Assembly (NCBI RefSeq): GCF_032854445.1
Contig: NC_088302.1
Coordinates: 53,472,046 to 53,536,045 of the forward strand
Reading direction: 5' to 3'
Source: Liolophura sinensis
Lineage: Eukaryota; Mollusca; Polyplacophora; Chitonida; Chitonidae
Length of the DNA stretch: 64,000 bases
A program made the position numbers and the translations under genes. Below, piece by piece: positions 11,591-23,817 of this stretch. Position 1 is the stretch's first letter, and every line of letters begins with the position of its first letter. Under the pieces are notes generated by a model that did no database searches, was not told the origin of the DNA, and was given only the letters and a program-made list of their open reading frames with translations.

Positions 11591-12649
11591 TGTTTAGTAC
11601 ATAGTTAAACTTTTGCTTCCAAACAGCAGAATTCAGCAGTGTATTTCAGGTAAAATTTTACCAGGGGGAAGTGATATATAGTTGAGCTTTCTCATTGCTT
11701 TTTAGATTTTATTTCAAATGGGTTTTAATTTTTTCGATGTGGTACAAATATAGGTTGTGTATCCCAGTCATTTTTGTCAAGGTGAAGGGCTTAGATATAA
11801 ATGATAATCATTGTCAGTTTGGAGATAACATATTGTACCAGGTACATATAGTCACATGTATTTGACCAAAAGGTTGAGAGGGAATATTGTTATCTGCTAA
11901 AAGTATGCATAAACTTTGACATTTATTGATGCCTATCAAAATTTTTCATGATACACAGTACCAAATGTTTATTATTCAACAAATACTATTGTTAGGTTTC
12001 ATATTATTTCACATAAATCAGGATATTAATTGTATCAAGTGCTATTAGGACTGCAAACATCGCTGTTGTATTCCTTCTTCTATTGATTTTTGTGCAGTCT
12101 TGGAGCATCAGACATAAATCGCTAATCTTTGTGTTGATTTACATGTGTGCAACACAGGGCAAGTTCTGAGCTAGTGAGGAATAGTTTTACATTCAGGATA
12201 TATCTGTATACATGTATATGTAACGTCTTCATACAAACTGTGGAGAAATAATGGTGCCTGAAACACAAGGCTTGTTCTGTGATTTTGTCTTAAAGTCAGG
12301 TGTATGTGCAGCCCAGAGATTGGGTGTATTGAAGTGAAGGTTTGAAAATGACATAAACAATGTGTAGAGACAATGTTGTCTACAAGAATTACATTTACAT
12401 TTACACTCAGTACTATACGTATTGAGACAAACTGATGTTATGATGGATATATTGACTCTTAATAACACAAAAAGAAATCTAGTGCATACACATTGTACGT
12501 GTAGGTATATGTATCATACAGATTTGATAAATAAATTGTTGGTAGCCATGTAAACGTGTAAAATGTGCTTACTGGTAGACGACAGTGACAAATTATTTGG
12601 TAGAGTTTGAATTCTAGGGGAAGATCTTCACATCACCTGACTGCCGTTG

Positions 12650-12849
12650 NNNNNNNNNNNNNNNNNNNNNNNNNNNNNNNNNNNNNNNNNNNNNNNNNNN
12701 NNNNNNNNNNNNNNNNNNNNNNNNNNNNNNNNNNNNNNNNNNNNNNNNNNNNNNNNNNNNNNNNNNNNNNNNNNNNNNNNNNNNNNNNNNNNNNNNNNNN
12801 NNNNNNNNNNNNNNNNNNNNNNNNNNNNNNNNNNNNNNNNNNNNNNNNN
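12650..12849. other. Assembly gap, 200 N
   Basis: Exactly 200 N. The round number suggests a placeholder rather than a measured gap. The two sides are the end of segment copy A and a point inside the SINE of segment copy B. Confidence 0.99.
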
Positions 12850-13544
12850 CACTTGAGGCGGCAGCACTTTTGCGGCATGGACTCGCCCCGCCCCGCCCTG
12901 CCCTGTGACATGACTGAAAAATTGTTAAGTACGACATAAAACCCCAAGCATTCATTCATTCATTCCACTGATTCGGCTAGCCTTTTGTCAAAACCTTACA
13001 GGTTACATTTTATATTCTTCGTGGCTGTTATTTAATATGATATTGATCCAGTTTTTTTCTGTGTGCAGTGCATAATATAATTTTAGCATCTAACTGTTAT
13101 CTTTTATGATGGTAGCAATTTGTTGGAAAGGGTGCCAGGCATCACAAGTCGCTAGCTGTGTAAGCCCATCTGCCTAGAGCTTGGAGTATGCCATGCAAAG
13201 TTGTGTCCCTTGTTTGCCATCCTGCATAAAGGTGTGAACCATTATACTAACTTATTGTCTAGCCTGTTCCAATAAATATAAGATCCCCCATCATCATGGC
13301 CGATAATTGTAAAGTTGGGTGTGCATGTAAACCAACAATCATGCTCTGTATTTGTTGATTTTTGCAGACTTTTGAAAACTGTTGACTCAGCTGGTGCTTG
13401 AGTTGAGTCTGTTCTACTTTTCTGTGACTCAAAGTTTCCGGTTGTGTCCAGACCTGCCAGTCCACACATGTTTGTTCCCTGTGAGTTGAGCAGTTTCTGC
13501 ATTATTGGTCAGTGTGATACAGTACTTGAGTTGGACTTAGATGC

Positions 13545-13998
13545 TCATGATTGTCTGCATGGCTATTAACGTCAGTGATCACGGGTGCCGCATGTTGTAG
13601 TCTGACTCTGGTCAGACTGTAGTCTGACTCTGGTCAGATGTAGCCAGATGCTCATGATTGTCCACATGGCTATTAACACCAATGATCATGGGTGCCGCAA
13701 GCTGTAGTCTGACTCTGGTCAGACGTAGCCAGATGCTTATGATTGTCTACATGGCTGTTAACACCAGAGATCATGGGTGCCGTGAGTTGTAGTCTGACTC
13801 TGGTCAGACGTAGCCAGATGCTTATGATTGTCTGCATGGCTATTAACACCAGTGACCATGAGTGCCGTGAGTTGTAGTCTGACTCTGGTCAGATGCAGCC
13901 AGATGCTTATGATCGTCTGCATGGCTATTAACACCAGTGATCATGGGTGCCGTGAGTTGTAGTCTGACTCTGGTCAGACGTAGCCAGATGCACATGAT
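13545..13998. repeat. 85-bp tandem repeat with hairpin (copy B)
   Basis: Counterpart of 10465-10920, with the same number of units and the same doubled hairpin in the first unit. That is more consistent with two alleles of one array than with independently expanded arrays. Confidence 0.9.
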
Positions 13999-14560
13999 CA
14001 TAAGGTGTTGTGAAGCTCAACATAAATGCTATGAGTAGTTCCACTTTATCGAGTTTGCCATAGATGCCTACAATCACAAGTCCACTTATGTCTGGTTTTG
14101 GATTAATTTCTCAATTCACAAACATTTAAAAGTAACAAAGCACAGAAATGTGTGTATTTAGTCATTGTTTTTACTACATAGATGAGTATTTTTGAAATTG
14201 GCTTTAATTAGTGATACTTTCAAAAGACATACTCTGTCATATCAGCTTTATATAGGAGTGATATGTCTTTTCAGAGGGAATAGCGAGGGAATAAACCATA
14301 ATGATACCTTAATGCACCTTTACCTATACTTACAATTTGATTTCCACACATCTGTGTGTTATTTTACAGGTCGTCAATGATGACTTAAGGTTTAGCGCAT
14401 TGATATATAGCCAATAAATAACCAGTAATTAAATTTCGGGGTATTTGACAGTGAATATAACTGACAATAAATATATAACATGGTGTAATTATTATTAATT
14501 ATTGCATTATTTCTTTTAGCTGTAAGCGATCATTAAGTGTTTAGTTCATATTTATTTATT

Positions 14561-14700
14561 TTTATTTATTTGATTATTGATTTATGCCATACTCAAGAAT
14601 GTTTCACATATATGACGGTGGTCACCAGTATGGTGGGTGGAAAGCGGGCAGATGCTGGGGGAAACCCATGACCGTCTGTAGGTTGCTAAGAGACCTTCCC
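14561..14700 (-). mobile_element. SINE fragment (copy B)
   Basis: Counterpart of 11486-11590 that keeps the segment GGGGAAACCCATGACCGTC and GTAGGTTGCTAAGAGACC, lost in copy A. It belongs to the family of the SINE at 2276-2541. Confidence 0.7.
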
Positions 14701-16579
14701 ACTGTTTAGTACATAGTTAAACTTTTTGCTTCCAAACAGCAGAATTCAGCAGTGGATTTCAGGTAAAATTTTACCAGGGGCAAGTGATATATAGTTGAGC
14801 TTTCTCATTGCTTTTTAGATTTTATTTCAAATGGGTTTTAATTTTTTCGATGTGGTACAAATATAGGTTGTGTATCCCAGTCATTTTTGTCAAGGTGAAG
14901 GGCTTAGATATAAATGATAATCATTGTCAGTTTGGAGATAACATATTGTACCAGGTACATATAGTCACATGTATTTGACCAAAAGGTTGAGAGGGAATAT
15001 TGTTATCTGCTAAAAGTATGCATAAACTTTGACATTTATTGATGCCTATCAAAATTTTTCATGATACACAGTACCAAATGTTTATTATTCAACAAATACT
15101 ATTGTTAGGTTTCATATTATTTCACATAAATCAGGATATTAATTGTATCAAGTGCTATTAGGACTGCAAACATCGCTGTTGTATTCCTTCTTCTATTGAT
15201 TTTTGTGCAGTCTTGGAGCATCAGACATAAATCGCTAATCTTTGTGTTGATTTACATGTGTGCAACACAGGGCAAGTTCTGAGCTAGTGAGGAATAGTTT
15301 TACATTCAGGATATATCTGTATACATGTATATGTAACATATGGTTTGAAAATGACATAAACAATGTGTAGAGACAATCTTGTCTACAAGAATTACATTTA
15401 CATTTACACTCAGTACTATACGTATTGAGACAAACTGATGTTATGATGGATATATTGACTCTTAATAACACAAAAAGAAATCTAGTGCATATACATTGTA
15501 CGTGTAGGTATATGTATCATACAGATTTGATAAATAAATTGTTGGTAGCCATGTGAACGTGTAAAATGTGCTTACTGGTAGACGACAGTGACAAATTATT
15601 TGGTAGAGTTTGAATTCCAGGGGAAGATCTTCACATCACCTGACTGCCGTTGTATGAGGGCAATGTTCTTGAGCTTGGTGTGTAATGCCAATGAAATAAA
15701 CAGATAATGCTGTTGAATACCATAGAGAGTTTTAAAGATTTGTCATTGGTTGAACTGGGTGTTTCTTACCACACAGAACAATTAGCTTGTGAGAGTTAAG
15801 GTTGGGGTAGGTAAGCATTATATTCTGGTGAATTCCTGTGAAAGAGATTGATTACCATTTTCTGCCATTGATTCCTGAGATCAGTGATGGATGAAGTTTT
15901 GCGTGGACGTCGCCAGTAACTCCAGGGAATGCGGAAAGCCCCCGACGTAATCGCAGGCCATTTAGAAAGAACGATCAATATTCATTGGCAGGATTGAGTT
16001 TTTACTCCACAGGTTTCTCTGCGAAAGGAGTGGCATTGTCTTGTTGTCTGTTCCCTGGCTATGGTGATCTGATTGAAAACTGCAAAAAACATGGACATTG
16101 CTGAACTAGATTTGATTGCTCTGTTATTATAGCACAATATTGCATGTGACCAAAAAGATTTCTTTATTTGTTAACCTGAAGAATGTCTGATAAGTTTAGA
16201 GCGTGATCCACTTTGAAGAAGTTATACACTTAGTTGGATATTGTGACAAATATACACAGAATTTAGTGGTGGGTATAATTACAAAAGGGTTTCAGTTTTT
16301 AAATTCAACACTTATTACCCAGTTAATGAAAAGAGTTCATTTGATTTCAGTGTTATGTGTACAAACAGTTTGATGCTAAATAAGAGCAAGAGAAAGTCAG
16401 AATGAGTCCTATATTGGCTAACAAAATGAGCTTGAAGCTGTGACAAAATGTTTTAAATGCTGTGAATGTTATCTTTTTGATAAACGTCTGCCTTTTTGAG
16501 GAAAAGTCTTTTAAATTCATTGAAAATTTCATGTAACATGTAACTGTTGTGCTCTCAGGTCCCCTGTACTCACAAAGTT

Positions 16580-16890
16580 AAGGTATTTGATGTGCATATG
16601 TCAGGTAGCTGTATTTGATGTGCATATGTCATGCAGCTGTATTTGATGTGCATGTGTCATGCAGCTGTATTTGATGTGCATGTGTCATGTAGCTGTGTTT
16701 GATGTGCATGTGTCATGCAGCTGTATTTGATGTGCATATGTCATGCAGCTGTATTTGATGTGCATATGTCATGCAGCTGTATTTGATGTGCATATGTCAT
16801 GCAGCTGTATTTGATGTGCATATGTCATGCAACTGTATTTGATGTGCATATGTCATGCAGTTGTATTTGATGTGCATATGTCATGCAGTT
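16580..16890. repeat. Minisatellite, 28-bp unit
   Basis: About 11 copies of a 28-bp unit containing CTGTATTTGATGTGCATATG followed by TCATGCAG. The central units are nearly identical, and the first and last units are degenerate. Confidence 0.92.
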
Positions 16891-16959
16891 GTATTCTTCA
16901 TTCCTCATCATATCTGACCTTATGATTAGTCAGAGACAAAGAAAATCATCATCATATCT

Positions 16960-17745
16960 GCTTAGGATCTGCTTCAAAGACCAGAGGAAACCTGGTCTTA
17001 GGAGCTATCTGTATCAAAGACCAGGGGATGCCTGACCCGATGATCCGTCTGGATCAGAGACCAGGAGAAACCTGACTTTAGAATATATCTGTATCAGACT
17101 AGAGGAAACTTGGTCTTATGATATGTCAGTATCACAGACCAGAGGAATCCTGGCCTTAGGATATATCTGTATCACACCAGGGGAAGCCTAGCCTTAGGAT
17201 ATATCTGTATCAGAGACCAGGGAAAGCCTGGCCTTAGGATATATCTGTATCAGACATGGGGAAACCTGGCCTTAGGATATATCTGTATAACACCAGGGGA
17301 ACCTGGCCTTAGGATATATCTGTATCAGACCAGGGGAAACCTGGCCTTAGGATATATCTGTATAAGACCAGGGGAAACCTGGCCTTAGGATATATCTGTA
17401 TAAGACCAGGGGGACCTGGCCTTAGGATATATCTGTATCAGACCAGGGGAAACCTGGCCTTAGGATATATCTGTATAAGACCAGGGGGACCTGGCCTTAG
17501 GATATATCTGTATCAGACCAGGGGAAACATGGCCTTAGGATATATCTGTATAAGACCAGGGGAAACCTGGCCTTAGGATATATCTGTATCAGACCAGGGG
17601 AAACCTGGCCTTAGGATATATCCGTATAGGACGGGATTCCTGGCCTTAGGATCTACCTGTATTGAACCAGGGAAAACCTGACATTAGGATATACATGTAT
17701 CTGCATAGGAGCAGAGGAAACCTGGCCTTAGAATATATTAGAGAG
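16960..17745. repeat. Minisatellite, 38-bp unit (family 1)
   Basis: About 20 copies built on CCTTAGGATATATCTGTATC followed by AGACCAGGGGAAACCTGG. Copies before about 17110 are diverged, and some units lose a few bases in the AAACC part. The core CAGACCAGGGGAAACC is shared with the next array. Confidence 0.92.
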
Positions 17746-17779
17746 CCAAAGAGACCATAACACCTGCAAAACCATAGGG

Positions 17780-19560
17780 CCTCTCAGACCAGAGGAAACC
17801 ATGACACTGGCTGTGGGGCTTGTCAGACCAGAGGAACCATGACACTGGCTGTAGGACCTGTCAGACCAAAGGAACCATCACACTGGCTGTAGGGCCTGTC
17901 AGACCAGAGAAACCTTCACACTGGCTGTAGGACCTGTCAGACCAGAGGAACCCTCACACTGGCTGTAGGGCCTGTCAGACCAGAGAAACCTTCACACTGG
18001 CTGTAGGACCTGTCAGACCAGAGGAACCATCACACTGGCTGTAGGGCCTTTCAGACCAGATGAATCATGACACTGGCCGTAGGGCCTGTCAGACCAGAGA
18101 AACCTTCACACTGGCTGTAGGGCGTGACAGACCAGAGGAACCATGACACTGGCTGTAAGGCCTGTCAGACCAGAGGAACTGTGACACTGGCTGTAGGGTC
18201 TGTCAGACCAGATGAACCATGACACTGGCTGTAGGACATGTCAGACCAGAGGAACCATGACACTGGCTGTAGGGCCTGTCAGACCAGATGAATGATGACA
18301 CTGGCCGTAGGGCCTGTCAGACCAGAGAAACCTTCATACTGGCTGTAGGGCCTGTCAGACCAGAGGAACCATGACACTGGCTGTAGGACCTGTCAGACCA
18401 GAGGAACCATCACACTGGCCGTAGAACCTGTCAGACCAGAGGAACCATGACACTGGCTGAAGGGCCTATCAGACCAGAGAAACCTTCACACTGGCTGTAG
18501 GACCTGTCAGACCAGAGGAACCATGACACTGGCTGAAGGGCCTATCAGACCAGAGAAACCTTCATACTGGCTGTAGGGCTTGTCAGACCAGAGGAACCAT
18601 GACACTGGCTGTAGGACCTGTCAGACCAGAGGAACCATCACACTGGCCGTAGAACCTGTCAGACCAGAGGAACCATGACACTGGCTGAAGGGCCTATCAG
18701 ACCAGAGAAACCTTCACACTGGCTGTAGGACCTGTCAGACCAGAGGAACCATGACACTGGCTGAAGGGCCTATCAGACCAGAGAAACCTTCACACTGGCT
18801 GTAGAACCTGTCAGACCAGAGGAACCATGACACTGGCTGTAGGACCTGTCAGACCAGAGGAACCATGACACTGGCCGTAGAACCTGTCAGACCAGAGGAA
18901 CCATGACACTGGCTGAAGGGCCTATCAGACCAGAGAAACCTTCACACTGGCTGTAGGACCTGTCAGACCAGATGAATCATGACACTGGCTGTAGGGCCTG
19001 TCAGATCAGAGAAACCTTCATACTGGCTGTAGGACCTCTCAGACCAGAGGAACCATGACGCTGGCTGTAGGGCCTGTCAAACCAGAGGAACCATCACACT
19101 GGCTGTAGGACCTGTCAGACCAGAGGAACCATGACACTGGCTGTAGGGCCTGTCAGACCAGATGAACAATCACACTGGCTGTAGGGCCTGTCAGACCAGA
19201 GAAACCATTACACTGGCCGTAGGACCTCTCAGATCAGAGGAACCATGACACTGGCTGTAGAACCTGTCAAACCAGAGGAACCATGACACTGGCTGTAGGA
19301 CCTGTCAGACCAGAGGAAACCTTCACACATAGTGGCTGTGGCAATGCCTACAGCCAGGGGAACTGTGTTAGACCAGGGGAACCATGACATTGGCTGTAGG
19401 GCCTGTCAGACCAGAGGAAACCTTTACACGTAGTGGCTGTGGCAATGCCTACAGCCAGGGGAACCGTGTTAGACCAGGGGAACCATGACATTGGCTGTAG
19501 GGCCTGTCAGACCAGATGAACCATCACATCTTCTGTAGGGCCTTTCACACCAGAGAAAAC
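17780..19560. repeat. Minisatellite, 38-bp unit (family 2)
   Basis: About 40 copies of a 38-bp unit, CTGTAGGACCTGTCAGACCA followed by GAGGAACCATGACACTGG, with GGG/GGA and ATG/TTC variants that recur as blocks, which points to amplification of higher-order units. From about 19320 the units become longer and mixed (AGTGGCTGTGGCAATGCC inserts). Confidence 0.93.
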
Positions 19561-19599
19561 CATAACCCCTAGTGATCTGGTGACCTGTGATCTGTCAGA

Positions 19600-20250
19600 A
19601 ACCACAACATGTGACCTCCTAAGAGCCAGTCAAAGAGAGGTGAAACCTTCCACACCTGATCTGAAAGCCAATCAGAGAAATGCGAAAAAAATTCCACACT
19701 TGGTCCAAGACCCAATCAGAGAAAAGTGAAAAATTCCACGCCTGGTTCAAGAGCCAATTAGAGGAAAGTGAAAACTTCCGTACCTGATCCAAGAACCAAG
19801 TCAGAGAAAGGTGAAGACTTCCACACCTGATCCAAGAGCCAAGTCAGAGAAAGGTGAAACCTTCCACGCCTGGTTCAAGAGCCAATCAGAGAAAAGTCAA
19901 CATTTCCACATCTGCATTGTCCAAGAGCTATTCAGGTCCAAGAGCTATTCAGGTCCAAGAGCCAAATCAGACAAAAGTGAAAACTTCCATACCTGGTCCA
20001 AGAGCCAATCAGAGGGCAGTGAAAACTTCCACAACTTGTCCAAGAGGCAATCAGAGAAAAATGAAAACTTCCACACCAGTTCCAAGAGCAAATCAGAGAA
20101 AACTGAGAACTTCCACATCTGGTGTAAGAGCAAGTGAAAGAAAGGCGAAAACCACTTCAGCTGACCCAAGATTTAATCAAAGAGAAAAGCCTCCAAACCT
20201 GGTCTAAGAGCCAATCACAGAGAAATGATAACCTTCACACTTGATTTAGG
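19600..20250. repeat. Minisatellite, about 42-bp unit
   Basis: About 14 imperfect copies combining CCAAGAGCCAATCAGAGAAA with GTGAAAACTTCCACACCTGG. Long open frames with Lys/Ser-rich peptides exist on both strands, but they follow the repeat period and lack splice signals or homology, so I do not call a gene. Confidence 0.88.
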
Positions 20251-20317
20251 ATTAAATAACAGAGAAGTGAAAGCCATTTTACCTGAAAAAAATGTGCTGT
20301 GCACATTTTCATATTAT

Positions 20318-20365
20318 GAAGCTGCCGGCAAGCGAGCATAGGCTGGATTTGAACCGACACTTACA
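20318..20365 (-). mobile_element. Diverged SINE fragment
   Basis: On the - strand GGTTCAAATCCAGCC, ATGCTCGC and TTGCCGGC resemble the box B region and the following body of the SINE at 2276-2541. Only this short piece is recognisable. Confidence 0.4.
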
Positions 20366-21171
20366 TGCACTGGATAAAACACATCATGCACAATGTTGTA
20401 CAGTGGTTGTGAGATAAAAAGGTAATGAACAAACTCATGGTTCTGGTGGTGACCTTGAAATAACTCCATGACGTGGCTTTAGTCAGCGTGAAGCGTTGCA
20501 TGCAATGTTGACATATAAACAACAAATTGAACCATGCAAGTATTGATCCCCATTTCGTTATGTGTTGTCTCTGGAAACTGCAGCAGTGTATAGCATTGGA
20601 AGTGTCTGTTTGCTCAGTTGTTACTATGGTATAAGCAACTGCTAGGAGCCCTGCTGATTGCTGATACCACACAAACCTTATGAACGGTCTGCTCATTGGC
20701 AGCTCGGTTCACAGGCTCCAGCCTCTTTCTTTCTGAAATCAACAAAACCTCATTAGTTTCTCCCTAATTCAGTGCCTGTGACTGCCAGAATAATTTCTCA
20801 GTTATAAAGCATTGAGGGAAGACATACCATCCAGTCCCATGGTAGAACTCTTGTTTATTGAATATCAGCCAGTTGAGGTGCACAACTAATGTGTGAACAC
20901 ACTATTCTAACTGATACATGTAAATAAATGTGAGAGACTGATGGCTAAACTTGATAAGTTCTTATTGTTGTATGAGGTAAATCACCTAAAATTTCGTCTC
21001 CAAAATGTGCACATTTAGAATCAAATGAATGTCCTAAATTATAAATTTTCTTGCTAAAGGTTACATTTTTCCAATGGGATATTATCCAACCTTCAAAACA
21101 AATATCAAAACATCTGTCTAAAATCAATAGAACTCTGAGAGTCAGGCAAAATGTGCGACTTAGTGGCAAAT

Positions 21172-22133
21172 GTTTAGGTTGTGTACCCATATATATATAT
21201 AGCTGTACATTATCTGTCTGATCATGGGTAGGCCTACATACTAGTAATACACGTGTTTAGGTCATGTACCCATATACATATAGCTGTACGTTATCTGTCT
21301 GATCATGGGTAGGCCTACATACTAGTAATACACATGTTTAGGTCATGTACCTATATACATATAGCTGTACGTTATCTGTCTGATCATGGGTAGGCCTACA
21401 TACTAGTAATACACATGTTTAGGTCATGTACCCATATACATATAGCTGTACGTTGTCTGTCTGATCATGGGTAGGCCTACATACTAGTAATACACATGTT
21501 TAGGTCATGTACCCATATACATATAGCTGTACGTTGTCTGTCTGATCATGGGTAGGCCTACACACTAGTAATACACATGTTTAGGTCATGTACCCATATA
21601 CATATAGCTGTACGTTGTCTGTCTGATCATGGGTAGGCCTACACACTAGTAATACACATGTTTAGGTCATGTACCCATATACATATAGCTGTACGTTGTC
21701 TGTCTGATCATGGGTAGGCCTACATACTAGTAATACACGTGTTTAGGTCATGTACCTATATACATATAGCTGTACGTTGTCTGTCTGATCATGGGTAGGC
21801 CTACATACTAGTAATACACGTGTTTAGGTCATGTACCCATATACATATAGCTGTACGTTGTCTGTCTGATCATGGGTAGGCCTACATACTAGTAATGCAC
21901 ATATTTAGGTCATGTACCTATATACATATAGCTGTACGTTGTCTGTCTGATCATGGGTAGGCCTACATACTAGTAATACACATGTTTAGGTCATGTACCT
22001 ATATACATATAGCTGTACGTTGTCTGTCTGATCATGGGTAGGCCTACATACTAGTAATACATGTGTTTAGGTCGTACTCATATACATATAGCTGTACGTT
22101 GTCTGTCTGATCATGGGTAGGCCTACATAATAC
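21172..22133. repeat. Minisatellite, 81-bp unit
   Basis: About 12 very similar copies of an 81-bp unit containing TTTAGGTCATGTACCCATAT, AGCTGTACGTTGTCTGTCTG, ATCATGGGTAGGCCTACATA and CTAGTAATACACATG. High identity between units suggests recent expansion or ongoing homogenisation. Confidence 0.95.
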
Positions 22134-23299
22134 GTGTTTAATAACCATGGTAACATTTCATCAGGTGCAGAATTGTGATGAATCTATCAGCGAGTTCACA
22201 CTTTTCATCTTTCTGACACCCGCATTTGTTTATCAGGCTAGAGAGAAGCTGTAGCTGGTGGAGTACATCTGTACAGGTAGCAACATGACCTGTACAGTTC
22301 ATGTAAATACCTGTAAATCTATCTCCAGGGTATTATAACCTTGACTACAAACATCGATGTATACATAAACGTAAAGTGTACTTGTTAATCCACAGATCTT
22401 TCCACTTGATTGTATACTCATGTTCTACTTCCACTTAGTGCTTAATCTCACCCATTTGGGCTTTTACTCTGTTATCTGGACATTAGCTTGTCTGGTTCTA
22501 CATGTACAAGTGGTATAACTGTATTGGTATCAGGTTCCATGGTTCTGTTGTAGGTCATACAGCCGATAAAAGATCGGCAATCTAAGGCCTGAAAACTCCG
22601 GATAATTTGGCAGTATTTGAACCATATCGTGGTAGTTAGTACACTGGCAGGAAGGTATCTGCCTCATTACAGCTGACGCACACAAGGATGGGAATATTTC
22701 GGTACACTAACATTCTTGTTAGCCCAAATGTTTGATCCTGTTGCAATTTATCATTTTACCTATCGCAAAGCATTCTTCAGAGTATACTCCTGTTTGTGGT
22801 GGTTTTTCTTATTTTGTACAATGTTGAATTTAAGAAACGCAGGGAATCTATTTTCAAGTCAAAGTAATAGTGCCTTGGATTAAAACTTGAAGTTCTCTGT
22901 ATTCAGACTTTGAGAAAGTATTAGCTTATGACTAATACTGTATAAGACAGTTAAGGATCCTGATTTCTCTAATTATGAAAACTATATACAAGATATGCTC
23001 CATAATGTTTTCCCTTCGTTGAGTTGCTTTTTTATTTTTACTTAAAATAATCCCTCTTTCCCATGCTTTTGATGTAATTTTCCTGATGTTATTTTTTTCT
23101 TTTCTTGTTAATTTCAACCATCACCTTTTGTCAGTTTTACATAACACTACAAGCTGGTAATACTGCACCACATTATATAACAGTTGAATCCAACTTTACT
23201 GTTATAACTGATGTAATTAGATATGAATGCCCCGTGAATAATTCTTGCGGAGTGGGCTTTATGTCAGAATTTGTCAAGCATACGTCCCCCTTACTGCAG

Positions 23300-23420
23300 C
23301 ACTAACCCCCCAAACCCCCAATCAATTAATTATGAAATGCGATCGAACAGTTTTGTGCAATTCCTTTACCTCTGAGGCACCGGCCTGAAACGTCAATTAA
23401 CCTGAAGGGGGGGTTGTGTG
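23300..23420. other. C-rich and G-rich pair around an AT-rich homeodomain-like core
   Basis: AACCCCCCAAACCCCC (about 23304-23319) is followed by CAATCAATTAATTATG and, about 85 bp later, by GAAGGGGGGGTTGTGTGGGG. The TTAATTA core fits homeodomain sites, and the C/G runs could form i-motif or G-quadruplex structures. This is a possible regulatory element, judged only from composition. Confidence 0.25.
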
Positions 23421-23817
23421 GGGTTTGTTTCCCCGTGTTTTGTCATAAACAATGGCAGGATTTCTACCAGATGTTGAGTGGATAAACTGCAACAGAATAT
23501 ATTGATTTTGTGGCCATTTGTGATGTACAGGTTTAAAACTGGGGGGTTTTCAATTTGCAGTAGGGTTAGCTTGCTGTGTTTGAATGTGAACTTCAGGGAC
23601 TGGTATATAGTACACACACTACATGTAGAACCATGTGAAATGTCTGCCACAGCTGAGTGGTTAGACCTTGACAGGTTGTTTAGGCCCTGATGAGTCAATA
23701 GTTAGATCATTGATAGGTATTTCTTAGGAGTGTGACCTCTATGAATTGTTAGACCTTTTTAGATTGTTAGGCATTGAAAGGTTATTAGAACTTGATGGGT
23801 TGTTAGGCCTTGATAGG

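Larger units (their letters stand above)
9777..12649. repeat. Segment copy A of a near-identical pair beside the gap
   Basis: This 2.87-kb segment matches 12850-15652 in order and orientation with scattered single-base changes and two obvious indels. Copy A lacks about 30 bp present near 14658-14690, and copy B lacks about 108 bp present near 12230-12340. Copy A ends at the N gap with CTGCCGTTG; the same word in copy B (ending at 15652) continues into unique sequence. Confidence 0.93.
12850..15652. repeat. Segment copy B of the near-identical pair
   Basis: Begins mid-SINE with CACTTGAGGCGGCAGC, which equals 9777 onward, and follows copy A to CTGCCGTTG at 15652. The order of SINE tail, 85-bp array, SINE fragment and unique sequence is the same as in copy A. 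Confidence 0.93.

Noticed and set aside
12607-12959. Open frames running through the N gap
   Set aside because: Most of the residues are unknown bases; no real coding information.
15796-15978. 60-codon - strand open frame in repeat-free sequence
   Set aside because: No ATG context, splice site or homology that I can recognise; it may be conserved non-coding DNA, but that cannot be judged here.
19811-20207. Overlapping open frames of 108 and 117 codons (Lys/Ser-rich)
   Set aside because: They lie wholly within the 42-bp repeat, are open in more than one frame and on both strands, and show no splice sites or family motifs.
16580-22133. Regularly spaced repeats considered as a CRISPR array
   Set aside because: Units are contiguous with no unique spacers, and the sequence is clearly animal.
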